Below, one piece after another: positions 7,086 through 13,965 of a stretch of 23,712 bases of DNA. The position numbers and the translations under genes were made by a program. The stretch covers positions 1 to 23,712 of the forward strand of contig MTML01000143.1 in NCBI GenBank assembly GCA_002011215.1, written 5' to 3'. Source of the DNA: Archaeoglobus sp. JdFR-24. Its GTDB lineage: Archaea > Halobacteriota > Archaeoglobi > Archaeoglobales > Archaeoglobaceae. Below the pieces are notes generated by a model, which was not told the DNA's origin, did not search any database, and saw only the letters and a list, made by a program, of their open reading frames with translations. How positions within the stretch are numbered: the first letter of the stretch is position 1; each line of letters begins with the position of its first letter.

Positions 7086-7532
7086 TCAAATCATTTTACC
7101 ATATCTATCAATTTCGCCCTTCTTGATTCTTGTGGATGATATGGGTTTACCATCTTCTGCAAGAAGAAAATCCACCTTAACCACTTTAATTTCTTTTTTC
7201 CCCAGTTGTTTTCTTTTCTCATTGATGATGCGAGCCATTTTGCATGTTTCAGGAGATACCACCAGATAATCAAAATCTACTTCAAGCGTCCTACCATATG
7301 GGTTATCTATTTTAACAACGGATGGTTCAAAACCATATTTTGAGATGACATATCTTTTTATATTTTCTGCACGTATTTCAAATGGCAAAACACTCCTTAT
7401 TCTCGAGCGAGCCATCTCATCGCAGGTAACTCCAATCATCACTTCCCTTCCTCCGAGTTTTATTGCAACATCAATGAGCTTCTTGTGACCTTCATGCAGC
7501 GGCTCAAAAGTCCCCCCAAGAGCTACTTTCAT
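7086..7532 (-). CDS. coaD: archaeal phosphopantetheine adenylyltransferase
   Basis: This is a 148-aa nucleotidylyltransferase. It transfers AMP from ATP to 4'-phosphopantetheine to give dephospho-CoA, the penultimate step of CoA synthesis. The GGTFEPLHEGH motif (residues 6-16) supplies the HxGH-type ATP site, and ISSTRI (131-136) is the second conserved motif of the family. The divergent archaeal branch is shorter than bacterial CoaD and shares these motifs; VVSPETC and IRSVLPFEIR fit that branch. A TATA box at 7556-7564 is about 28 bases upstream, so the transcript should begin at or very near the ATG. It is probably the first gene of a coaD-NTPase unit. Confidence 0.92.
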   Translation of the reverse strand: MKVALGGTFEPLHEGHKKLIDVAIKLGGREVMIGVTCDEMARSRIRSVLPFEIRAENIKRYVISKYGFEPSVVKIDNPYGRTLEVDFDYLVVSPETCKMARIINEKRKQLGKKEIKVVKVDFLLAEDGKPISSTRIKKGEIDRYGKMI

Positions 7533-7555
7533 CCCTTACGGGAAATCAGTTAGTG

Positions 7556-7564
7556 CTATAAAAA
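7556..7564 (-). promoter_or_regulatory. TATA box of coaD
   Basis: TTTTTATAG on the minus strand is centred 28 bases before the coaD ATG at 7532. This predicts initiation around 7532-7535 and an essentially leaderless transcript. Confidence 0.5.
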
Positions 7565-7626
7565 AGTTTTTTAATGTGAACATGGTTAAAAATATAACAA
7601 AGATTTATTAAAATTATGATTGTCTA

Positions 7627-7680
7627 ATGCTTGACCCAATGTCTGGCTGGAACTCCAATACCTGGCCGGAATTCGTGTAA
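7627..7680 (+). other. possible 17-codon ORF containing an imperfect 19-base tandem repeat
   Basis: An ATG at 7627, or in frame at 7639, opens a reading frame of 17 or 13 codons. It encodes MLDPMSGWNSNTWPEFV and ends with TAA. The ORF contains two adjacent 19-base units beginning CAATGTCTGG and CAATACCTGG, which match at 15 of 19 positions. A TATA-like TTTATTAAA at 7604-7612 lies upstream, and a T run at 7716-7724 follows on the same strand. The 217-base gap between the flanking minus-strand genes could therefore produce a short plus-strand transcript. There is no homology evidence; coding status is doubtful. Confidence 0.2.
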
Positions 7681-7749
7681 TATGCGTTATGGAAGCTTAT
7701 CTTATACTTAGTCTCTTTTTTCTTTAAACTTTGAATGGTAGAGGTTGAA

Positions 7750-8058
7750 TCACAGCATGTTCAATACTGTTGAAAATACCTGGTCGACGATATCAATTCC
7801 GTTCATCTTAAAAATCAGATTCAGAACTGCTCCAATAATCGCCCCTACTACCAGTGCAGAGATAACTCTCACTTTTATGACCAATATAATTGCAATTACA
7901 AGTAATACCAGTGTTGAAACAGCACTTATTTGAGAGAGCTGTACAGCAGCCTCCGAAATTGTTTGACTCATCATGTTAAATAGAGTCGCTATACCGCTCA
8001 ATCCAAAAAGAAATCCGATTAAAATCCCGATTATAGTGATCGTCGTATCGCTTCCCAT
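7750..8058 (-). CDS. small three-span membrane protein, unknown function
   Basis: This is a 102-aa hypothetical protein with three hydrophobic segments, roughly residues 7-27, 44-62 and 66-84. A short amphipathic loop (SQTISEAAVQLSQIS) lies between the first two. The open frame extends upstream to 8175, but a TATA box at 8079-8087 sits exactly 25 bases before the ATG at 8058. The additional upstream residues are also polar and low in complexity, so I take 8058 as a leaderless start. I recognise no family. The neighbours (coaD and aroA) give no functional hint, and it has its own promoter. Confidence 0.65.
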   Translation of the reverse strand: MGSDTTITIIGILIGFLFGLSGIATLFNMMSQTISEAAVQLSQISAVSTLVLLVIAIILVIKVRVISALVVGAIIGAVLNLIFKMNGIDIVDQVFSTVLNML

Positions 8059-8078
8059 AATGCTGGATACGATTTTAG

Positions 8079-8087
8079 TAAATATAA
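8079..8087 (-). promoter_or_regulatory. TATA box fixing the start of the small membrane protein
   Basis: TTATATTTA on the minus strand is centred 25 bases upstream of the ATG at 8058. It decides against the longer ORF starting at 8175. Confidence 0.55.
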
Positions 8088-8387
8088 TTTTTTTGATGAT
8101 CTCATGAGATTTAAGGATGTTTGGTTTTTGTGGATATTGCTTATTAGATGGGTTAAGAATTGAACTGATATTCAATAGACAGAGTAAAATAAACTTTTTA
8201 AATTTTTTAAATAGTATTTTAAAATCACATCAAAAGCTATGTGAACTAATCAAACCAGTTAGATGAAAGTGAGAAAAAATGTTCATAAAATGTGAGTTAA
8301 AAAGGTTCAATGTACTCGGTTTATAAGAAGTGTGATGGCGAAACCTTTAGAATCGAGATCGTTCTAATAAATTTCAGGGTGTAATGG
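8088..8387. other. intergenic region upstream of aroA
   Basis: This stretch between divergent genes is extremely AT-rich around 8186-8226, with several overlapping TTTTAAA elements. On the plus strand it holds TTTATAAG (8320-8327), a TATA box that would give aroA a leader of about 39 bases. The aroA ribosome binding site GGGTGT is at 8377-8382. A 24-codon frame (8310-8384) is described under findings. No RNA gene was seen. Confidence 0.5.
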
Positions 8388-9659
8388 ATGGATATCTCAA
8401 TAAGGCAAAGTGATGTTGACGGAGTGGCTATCCCACCACCTTCAAAGAGCTACACACACCGTGCTTTCATAGCTTCAGCCCTCTCCTGCTCTTCATTAGT
8501 TAAAAATCCGTTAATATCTGAAGATACCATTGCAACACTGAATGGATGTTCTTTTCTGGGTTCGAGATTTCTCAGGACAGATGATGGATTCTATTTCAGA
8601 GGGGTGGAGAAGATTAAAACCAGTGGATATGTCGATTTCCTTAACTCAGGAACAACAATGCGGTTTTTTATTGGCTTACTCTCACTTTCCAGAGATAGCA
8701 GATATTCTGTTTTAGATGGTGATCACTCATTGAGAAAAAGACCCAATAAAGAGCTGGTAGTGGTTTTGAAAAAATTTGGAGCTAAAATAAAAGGATTTGA
8801 TAACTACAGCCCTCCTGTATGGATTAAAGGTGTTTTGAAGGGTGGAAGAGCAGATATAAGTGCTGCAAGCTCTCAATTCATCTCATCACTTCTGTTTACA
8901 CTTCCCCTGTGTGAAGGAGATTCGGAAATCAATGTTATTTTTGTAAAGTCCAGACCGTACATAGACATCACTCTCGAAATCCTTGAAAAAAGTGGAATCT
9001 ATGTCGATGTTCAGGGAAACAGTTTTTACATTCCCGGCAATCAGACTTTTAATCTCAGAAAATTTACTGTACCTTCAGATTTTTCTTCTACAGGCTACTT
9101 GATTGCTGCAGGGATTCTTGGAGGTCGAATTACAATAAAAAATGTTTTTCCATCAAAACAGGGCGATCAGAGAATTGTAAATATTATAAGGGATATGAAC
9201 GGGAAGGTGAAGTGGGATGAGAAGAAAGGAGTCATGGTTGCAGAAAAATCCGAGTTGGAAGGTGTAGAAATCGATGCTTCTGATATCCCTGATCTCGTTC
9301 CAGTAATTTCTGTACTTGCCTCTGTGGCAAAGGGCAGAACAGTTATAAAAGGGGTAGAGCATTTAAGAATCAAAGAAATAGACAGGATACAGGGTATTCT
9401 TTCTAATCTCCACTCAATCGGCGTTGAAGCAAAGGCTTTTAAGGATGGTAACGATACTATGATAGAAATCCATGGAAGGGCTGGAAAATTTAATGGTATC
9501 ATAGATTCAATGGGTGATCACAGGATGGCTCTGGCATTCTCACTGCTGGGATTGAATTCAGACGAGCTTATCGTTCGAAATGCTGAAGTTGTCTCAGTTT
9601 CATTTCCCGGATACTTTGACCTGCTGAAGAAGATAGGTGTGAACCTGAAAAAATACTAA
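8388..9659 (+). CDS. aroA: 3-phosphoshikimate 1-carboxyvinyltransferase (EPSP synthase)
   Basis: This is a 423-aa enzyme of the shikimate pathway. It transfers the enolpyruvyl group of PEP to shikimate-3-phosphate, giving EPSP for aromatic amino-acid synthesis. The two-domain inside-out barrel is indicated by PSKSYTHR (18-25), NSGTTMR (86-92), SSQFISSLL (161-169), DIPDLVP (299-305, with catalytic D302), HLRIKEIDR (325-333, with catalytic E330) and MGDHRMALA (375-383). The ATG at 8388 is preceded by GGGTGT at 8377-8382. The next gene, aroC, begins 55 bases downstream and catalyses the following reaction, so the two form a metabolic pair. Confidence 0.96.
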   Translation: MDISIRQSDVDGVAIPPPSKSYTHRAFIASALSCSSLVKNPLISEDTIATLNGCSFLGSRFLRTDDGFYFRGVEKIKTSGYVDFLNSGTTMRFFIGLLSLSRDSRYSVLDGDHSLRKRPNKELVVVLKKFGAKIKGFDNYSPPVWIKGVLKGGRADISAASSQFISSLLFTLPLCEGDSEINVIFVKSRPYIDITLEILEKSGIYVDVQGNSFYIPGNQTFNLRKFTVPSDFSSTGYLIAAGILGGRITIKNVFPSKQGDQRIVNIIRDMNGKVKWDEKKGVMVAEKSELEGVEIDASDIPDLVPVISVLASVAKGRTVIKGVEHLRIKEIDRIQGILSNLHSIGVEAKAFKDGNDTMIEIHGRAGKFNGIIDSMGDHRMALAFSLLGLNSDELIVRNAEVVSVSFPGYFDLLKKIGVNLKKY

Positions 9660-9714
9660 TTGGGGAGTAAAGATAAGGTTGGTCTAAACTAAAATTCACC
9701 AGAAGGCTGATAAA

Positions 9715-10836
9715 ATGTCAGGTAACACGTTTGGAAAGATTTTCAGGGTAACAACATGGGGAGAGAGCCATGGAAAGGCTGTAGGGTGTGTTGTAGATGG
9801 CTGCCCCTCAGGTCTCGATATAAGCGAGGCTGACATACAGCGAGAACTGGACAGAAGAAGACCTGGAGGAGAGCTGGCATCGAAAAGAATGGAAGAAGAC
9901 AGAGTACACATACTTTCAGGAGTTTTTGAAGGTAAAACAACCGGCACCCCAATCTCTTTACTGGTTTACAATAAAGATACGATAAGTGAACACTACGTGA
10001 AAATAAAAGATACCCCCCGACCCGGACATGCAGATCTGACCTACTGGTTAAAGTATGGTCATCGAGACTGGAGAGGTGGGGGGAGAGCTTCAGCAAGAGA
10101 GACTGTTGCGAGAGTTGCAGCAGGTGCAATTGCCAAAAAGCTTCTTTTAAACTTTGGAGTGAATGTTATAGGGTATGCGGTTGAAATTTGTGGGATAGGA
10201 TGGAATCAATCCGTCAAAATATCTGATGAAAAAGATTATTTGAAGCTTTACGAATTTTCCGAGAGAAGTCCAGTCCGAGTTCCAGATTTTGAGACTTCAT
10301 CCAGGATTATTGAAAAAATTAAGCAATTGGCAGAAGAGGGGGATAGCGCTGGTGGAATTGCTGAAATTGTGGTTCTGAATCCTCCGGCAGGTCTTGGTGA
10401 ACCTGTCTTTGGAAAGTTGAGTGCAGTTCTATCAATGGCAGTAATGAGTGTTCCGGCTGTAAAAGGGGTTGAAATCGGTGCAGGATTCGGAGTGGCGAGA
10501 ATGCTTGGATCTGAAAATAACGACCCCATAATTCTGAAAGACGGGAAAATTTGTCTTGAGACTAACAACTGTGGTGGAATACTTGGCGGGATATCAACAG
10601 GTAACCCCATTGTTCTGAGGGTAGCGATTAAACCAACCCCTTCGATTTCAAAACCTCAGAAAACCATAGATCTGAAAACGATGGAGGAGACGGAAATAAG
10701 AATACATGGCAGGCACGACACATGCATAGTGCCAAGAGCCATTCCGGTTCTTGAAGCCATGGTAGCAATTACAATAGTAGACTTTATGCTATTACATGGA
10801 ATGATTCCAAGAAGACTGATTTCCGAATCTTATTGA
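9715..10836 (+). CDS. aroC: chorismate synthase
   Basis: This is a 373-aa enzyme that converts EPSP to chorismate by 1,4-elimination of phosphate using reduced FMN. Family signatures are clear: GKIFRVTTWGESHGKAVG at the N-terminus, ELDRRRPGG, GHRDWRGGGRASARETVARV, GGILGGISTGNPIV and GRHDTCIVPRAIPVLEAM. The length is typical. The sequence does not show whether the enzyme is monofunctional or reduces its own flavin. It follows aroA with a 55-base spacer lacking a good TATA box, and a weak ribosome binding site (AAGGCTGAT) precedes the ATG. Cotranscription with aroA is likely. Confidence 0.96.
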   Translation: MSGNTFGKIFRVTTWGESHGKAVGCVVDGCPSGLDISEADIQRELDRRRPGGELASKRMEEDRVHILSGVFEGKTTGTPISLLVYNKDTISEHYVKIKDTPRPGHADLTYWLKYGHRDWRGGGRASARETVARVAAGAIAKKLLLNFGVNVIGYAVEICGIGWNQSVKISDEKDYLKLYEFSERSPVRVPDFETSSRIIEKIKQLAEEGDSAGGIAEIVVLNPPAGLGEPVFGKLSAVLSMAVMSVPAVKGVEIGAGFGVARMLGSENNDPIILKDGKICLETNNCGGILGGISTGNPIVLRVAIKPTPSISKPQKTIDLKTMEETEIRIHGRHDTCIVPRAIPVLEAMVAITIVDFMLLHGMIPRRLISESY

Positions 10837-10856
10837 GATTAATCCTCGCACTCAAT

Positions 10857-10872
10857 GATAAAATATTTATTT
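10857..10872 (+). promoter_or_regulatory. TATA box of the Yip1-like gene
   Basis: AAATATTTAT is centred about 27 bases upstream of the ATG at 10893. This supports a leaderless transcript and that ATG rather than the TTG at 10833. Confidence 0.5.
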
Positions 10873-10892
10873 ATGGCTGGTGTAAAAAAACT

Positions 10893-11540
10893 ATGCCAAA
10901 GTTTGTTGAGGTTATCTTCAACCCTGATAAGTTTTTTAGAGATGCTAAAGAAGAGAGAATGGGATTTCTCCCTGCCATAAGTGTAATTGTAATTGCTGTA
11001 ATTTTAGGTGGGTTAACCGCATTAATCATCGCAGAACCCTATTCAAAGGCAACTGTAGAGTTTGCAATATCACAGGGACTTCCACCTGATCAGGCTGAGA
11101 CAATTTACAATATCACCTATATGTCCATGATCATCTCATCTGCATTCGGTATTGTTATTGCATGGGTAATCTATTCCATCTTGCTTCACGGTATTTCGGC
11201 GATATTCGGGGGTAAAGGAGATATTTCAACGACGTTCAAATTTACTGCTTTTAGCTTTTTACCTACGATTGTTCTGTTTCCACTGAGCATATACATTTCC
11301 TTGGAAACTGTCAGGTTCGTTTCAGTTTATGGTTACGGAGGTATTTCCCACCCGTACATCAAGCTGACAACCGCTGTCGTTGGAACGATATCTCTTATCT
11401 GGCAGATGACTCTATGGACATTTGGGGTTAAAAATGCAAGAGAACTCAGTTTGAGAAACGCGTTCATAGTATCCGCAATCCCGGCAGCGATACTGCTGAT
11501 TCTTACATGGTACTCTTATACTTCAAAAATATTGATGTGA
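10893..11540 (+). CDS. Yip1-domain-like membrane protein
   Basis: This is a 215-aa membrane protein. The N-terminus (PKFVEVIFNPDKFFRDAKEE) is the amphipathic lead-in common to prokaryotic Yip1/YIP1-like proteins. Five hydrophobic segments follow, with a conserved-looking ISAIFGGKGDISTTFKFTAFSFLP stretch, split here by the membrane segment boundary. The function of archaeal members is unknown. A TTG start at 10833 would overlap the aroC stop. However, the TATA box at 10857-10872 is correctly spaced for the ATG at 10893, and the protein starts there with the family's N-terminal motif. It has no evident role in the shikimate pathway; adjacency to aroC is probably incidental. Confidence 0.72.
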   Translation: MPKFVEVIFNPDKFFRDAKEERMGFLPAISVIVIAVILGGLTALIIAEPYSKATVEFAISQGLPPDQAETIYNITYMSMIISSAFGIVIAWVIYSILLHGISAIFGGKGDISTTFKFTAFSFLPTIVLFPLSIYISLETVRFVSVYGYGGISHPYIKLTTAVVGTISLIWQMTLWTFGVKNARELSLRNAFIVSAIPAAILLILTWYSYTSKILM

Positions 11541-11657
11541 AACCGACATTATCAATTTGTGGTAAAACGAGTGCAGGAATTCAGTAAATAGAATAATAAC
11601 ACACAGGTAACACTGATTAGCTATTCATGGACTAACAGTTTTCCTTTATTGAGAGCG

Positions 11658-11670
11658 TAAATTATTTAAG
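11658..11670 (+). promoter_or_regulatory. TATA box of the tRNA-Gln gene
   Basis: TAAATTATTTAAG is centred about 30 bases upstream of the first tRNA base. This places initiation a few bases before the mature 5' end, as usual for archaeal tRNA genes. Confidence 0.55.
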
Positions 11671-11694
11671 ACGATGACCCCCCTTTATTGCAAA

Positions 11695-11767
11695 AGCCCC
11701 GTGGGGTAGCGGTCAATCCTTTCGGACTCTGGATCCGAAGACTCCGGTTCGAATCCGGACGGGGCTA
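11695..11767 (+). tRNA. tRNA-Gln (anticodon CUG)
   Basis: The cloverleaf folds by eye. The acceptor stem is AGCCCCG (11695-11701) with CGGGGCT (11760-11766). The D arm contains GGGGTAGCGGTCAATCCT. The anticodon stem TCGGA/TCCGA carries the loop CTCTGGA, giving anticodon CTG. The T arm is TCCGG-TTCGAAT-CCGGA. The discriminator is A, and CCA is not encoded. No intron is present. The first acceptor pair is A1-U72, the identity element by which archaeal GatDE recognises tRNA-Gln, so glutamine is presumably made on the tRNA by transamidation of Glu-tRNA-Gln. Confidence 0.95.
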
Positions 11768-11782
11768 TTCTTCATCAGTGAA

Positions 11783-11807
11783 AACTTCTTTTCTGGAAGT
11801 TCTATTT
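11783..11807 (+). terminator. hairpin plus T-rich tail downstream of tRNA-Gln
   Basis: The inverted repeat AACTTC (11783-11788) and GAAGTT (11796-11801) encloses a 7-base loop and is followed by CTATTTT. It is a weak but plausible tRNA transcript terminator. Confidence 0.35.
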
Positions 11808-12077
11808 TCAGAATTTCCGAATCTTATCATTGCCACCATGCACATCATTCCCACCTTCCGCCCCCATTAAACTCAATAAAGATAAATTTTTCTGAAATCA
11901 AAAATGATACGATTAAACATTAAGGAATATTTAAACTCAATCTTTTGTATATGCGGTTCTCAATAGCCCAGGCCCATATTTTCGTAAATTACTCAGATCA
12001 CACAGAGATTACACGAGTTATTGTTCCCAACAACCATGTTTTGCACCCAATTTTTATTCCAGAATCTGAAGCCTAAA
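11808..12077. other. intergenic stretch between tRNA-Gln and the CPBP gene
   Basis: The gap from the tRNA to the 3' end of the minus-strand CPBP gene is about 310 bases. Apart from the hairpin beside the tRNA I see no ORF, RNA gene or strong repeat. A 15-base match to the aroC end is discussed among the rejected items. Confidence 0.5.
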
Positions 12078-12827
12078 TTAAAAATAAGGGAGCATTCCGG
12101 GAAGAAAATCAGAAAGATAGTGTCCTATGATTCCTGGAAAAATGCTGCGACTTTTAATATACAGAATTCCCCAAAGCCAGCCAAAGGCGCACTGTCCAAG
12201 CAGTCTAAACAAAGCGGCGGTTATGCTGTATCCAGAAGCTACCCAGAGCGGGCCAAAAAAGTTCGTCGGAACGTGAGCAAGTCCAAACAGCAGTCCTCCA
12301 AAAAACCATGCTTTATTTTGTCCCAACGCCCGCTCCAACTTTGACTGGAGTGTAGCACGGTAAAACCACTCTTCTTTGAAAGAAGGTGATAAAATCCCCA
12401 ATAGCAGGGCTTTTATTGGGATTGGAGCAGATCTTTCAAACAAAAAGGCAAAAATACCAAAAAACATACCAAATCCGACTAAAGCTAATGCAGGAGTCCA
12501 GGATATCGGAAATGTGAAGCCGAGCTCTCTTGCGCTTCGCTTATGTATTATCACCTCAACCACAAATGGAATCAGTAAAACAAGGAAAAAGTGTAGAGAG
12601 AATGTGATTCCTATTATTATACTGGGATAAGATTCAGGCCCGAATACTATAATGTAAGACAAAGATACAAAGATTATCAACCAGATGAGGATTGTCTCAA
12701 AGACCTCTCTTCCAGGATTCCCACTCCTCGGCAGAGGGGCAGAATATTTACCAATCTTTTTATGGCTGAGAAGTACGAACAGAATCGTTCCGAAGGCACC
12801 AGATGCCAGTTGAAGAGTGGTTTGCAT
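12078..12827 (-). CDS. CPBP-family intramembrane metalloprotease
   Basis: This is a 249-aa membrane protein with about eight hydrophobic segments. The Abi/CAAX-protease (CPBP) motifs are all present: KEEWFYR (E152, E153, R157), FGLAH (H185) and the final HYLSD (H236, D240). These residues form the metal site of Rce1-type proteases. Bacterial and archaeal members have been linked to bacteriocin self-immunity and to other proteolysis, but the substrate here is unknown. The ATG at 12827 is chosen because GGGAGG lies seven bases upstream; the longer GTG start at 12842 would overlap that ribosome binding site. It lies between a tRNA gene and a GNAT gene, not in an operon. Confidence 0.88.
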   Translation of the reverse strand: MQTTLQLASGAFGTILFVLLSHKKIGKYSAPLPRSGNPGREVFETILIWLIIFVSLSYIIVFGPESYPSIIIGITFSLHFFLVLLIPFVVEVIIHKRSARELGFTFPISWTPALALVGFGMFFGIFAFLFERSAPIPIKALLLGILSPSFKEEWFYRATLQSKLERALGQNKAWFFGGLLFGLAHVPTNFFGPLWVASGYSITAALFRLLGQCAFGWLWGILYIKSRSIFPGIIGHYLSDFLPGMLPYF

Positions 12828-13125
12828 TGTTGTTCCTCCCACTTACTTTAGTCAAGAAAGTATGACAGCTCTCAAACCCATCAGGATCATCATCCAGATC
12901 TGCTCTCACCATTTTCAGATCGTTCCCTACTTACATCTCTATTTCACAGCACACTCATACCTGAGGTTTAAACATTGTGACTCAAATAGAGGTTAGAGAG
13001 AAAGCCCTTTGGTTTAAATGCTTTTTCCATATGCTCGAGTTTTCGTGATCTACCATTATCTTATTTATCTTGTTATTCCCCAAAAGTCAAGAGGATGCCC
13101 GAATTACAACAAAAACACAAAAGTG
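12828..13125. other. gene-free stretch between CPBP and GNAT-YoaP genes
   Basis: About 298 bases without a convincing gene. It should contain the CPBP promoter, but no clear TATA box was seen. A short GTG frame (from about 12978) encoding about 23 residues ends in a stop and looks like chance. Confidence 0.4.
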
Positions 13126-13899
13126 TTAAAACAGTGCATTTTTAATTTCATCTTTAAATTTTTCTTCATCCTGAGGGGTTGGGCGTATAGGAATACCATT
13201 AACCAGCATCCAGTTTCTTCCTCTGGCAACGAATTTCTCAGCATTTTTCCAGGAGTCTAAAAGCTCGATTTTAATTTCTGGGTTGATTTCCCTTGCAATT
13301 TCACTCGCTCTGATAGAAAAGACGTAGCTAAATTGACATACTGGGGTATAAAAGATCGTTACCTTCTCGGAATTCTCCCTTTTTTTATGATCCGCCCCTT
13401 CCTTCCAGAAGCTTGAGTGCGGTATTTCCAGTTTCTTACCGCTAAAGGAATAGTACAGATTTTCATCTCTTCCAAACCTCTTAAAGCCCAACCTCTCGAA
13501 GAACTCTAATTGGGGAATAAATTCGCCTGTATGAAATGCATGAATTACTAAGAACTCGTATTCACCCCTGGCTTTTTCGATAAGCATTTTAACCATTGCC
13601 TTCGCTATCCCTTTTCCCTGAGCCGCGGGATGTGGGTTATATATGCAGTTAATCACAAGCACATTTTCTCTTTTCAAGCCTGTAGGATCAGCCTTTTCCG
13701 GGAAAAAGAGGAGCTGAGCAACCGGTTTTTCATTAAAATATCCAATATAGCCAACCTCACCATATTTTCTCAACATTTCAAGGAGCCACTTTCTTTTTAT
13801 CTCCACGCCCGTTTTATACGACTCTCTGGAGAATTCTGGAGAACAAACCACGATCATATCTTCTAAATTACTTTCCCCAACTTCTTTAATTTCAATCAT
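13126..13899 (-). CDS. GNAT acetyltransferase fused to a YoaP-like C-terminal domain
   Basis: This is a 257-aa protein. Residues about 1-150 form a GNAT domain: the acetyl-CoA loop is in NCIYNPHPAAQGKGIAKAMV, where QGKGIA is motif A, and LEFFERLGFKRFG is the typical motif B region. Residues about 185-250 match the thioredoxin-fold YoaP-like domain found after GNAT domains: IFYTPVCQFSY, then IKIELLDSWKNAEKF and WMLVNGIPI. A single cysteine is visible at the position of the thioredoxin active site. The acceptor is unknown. A TATA box (CATTATATG on the minus strand, 13924-13932) is about 29 bases before the ATG at 13899, so I reject the longer start at 13926, which falls inside the promoter. It is divergent from the aldo/keto reductase. 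Confidence 0.82.
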   Translation of the reverse strand: MIEIKEVGESNLEDMIVVCSPEFSRESYKTGVEIKRKWLLEMLRKYGEVGYIGYFNEKPVAQLLFFPEKADPTGLKRENVLVINCIYNPHPAAQGKGIAKAMVKMLIEKARGEYEFLVIHAFHTGEFIPQLEFFERLGFKRFGRDENLYYSFSGKKLEIPHSSFWKEGADHKKRENSEKVTIFYTPVCQFSYVFSIRASEIAREINPEIKIELLDSWKNAEKFVARGRNWMLVNGIPIRPTPQDEEKFKDEIKNALF

Positions 13900-13965
13900 G
13901 AAGATATTATATCGACAAAAAAGCATATAATGTTGTCTTGAGAGAGCTCATCAGGAGATAGCTTC
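13900..13965. promoter_or_regulatory. compact divergent promoter for GNAT-YoaP and aldo/keto reductase
   Basis: Only 66 bases separate the two start codons. CATATAATG (13924-13932) reads as a TATA box on the minus strand, spaced for the GNAT ATG. GATATTATATC (13903-13913) reads forward and would give the reductase a leader of about 30 bases. The reductase has a ribosome binding site, AGGAGA, at 13953-13958. Expression of the two genes is therefore likely to interfere or be co-controlled. Confidence 0.5.

Noticed and set aside
8186..8226. AT tract with repeated TTTTAAA as a replication origin element
   Set aside because: There is no Orc1/Cdc6 gene, no origin recognition box-like inverted repeats, and the tract is short; it is more simply promoter-region AT richness.
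10819..11827. A 15-base identity (ATTTCCGAATCTTAT) at the end of aroC (10819-10833) and downstream of the tRNA (11813-11827)
   Set aside because: It flanks the Yip1-like and tRNA genes like a direct repeat, but there is no mobile-element gene, no second repeat, and the length is compatible with chance in AT-rich DNA.
12978..13049. GTG frame of about 23 codons (EVREKALWFK...) as a gene remnant
   Set aside because: Too short, no ribosome binding site or homology that I can recognise, and the same frame after the stop has no continuation with recognisable motifs.
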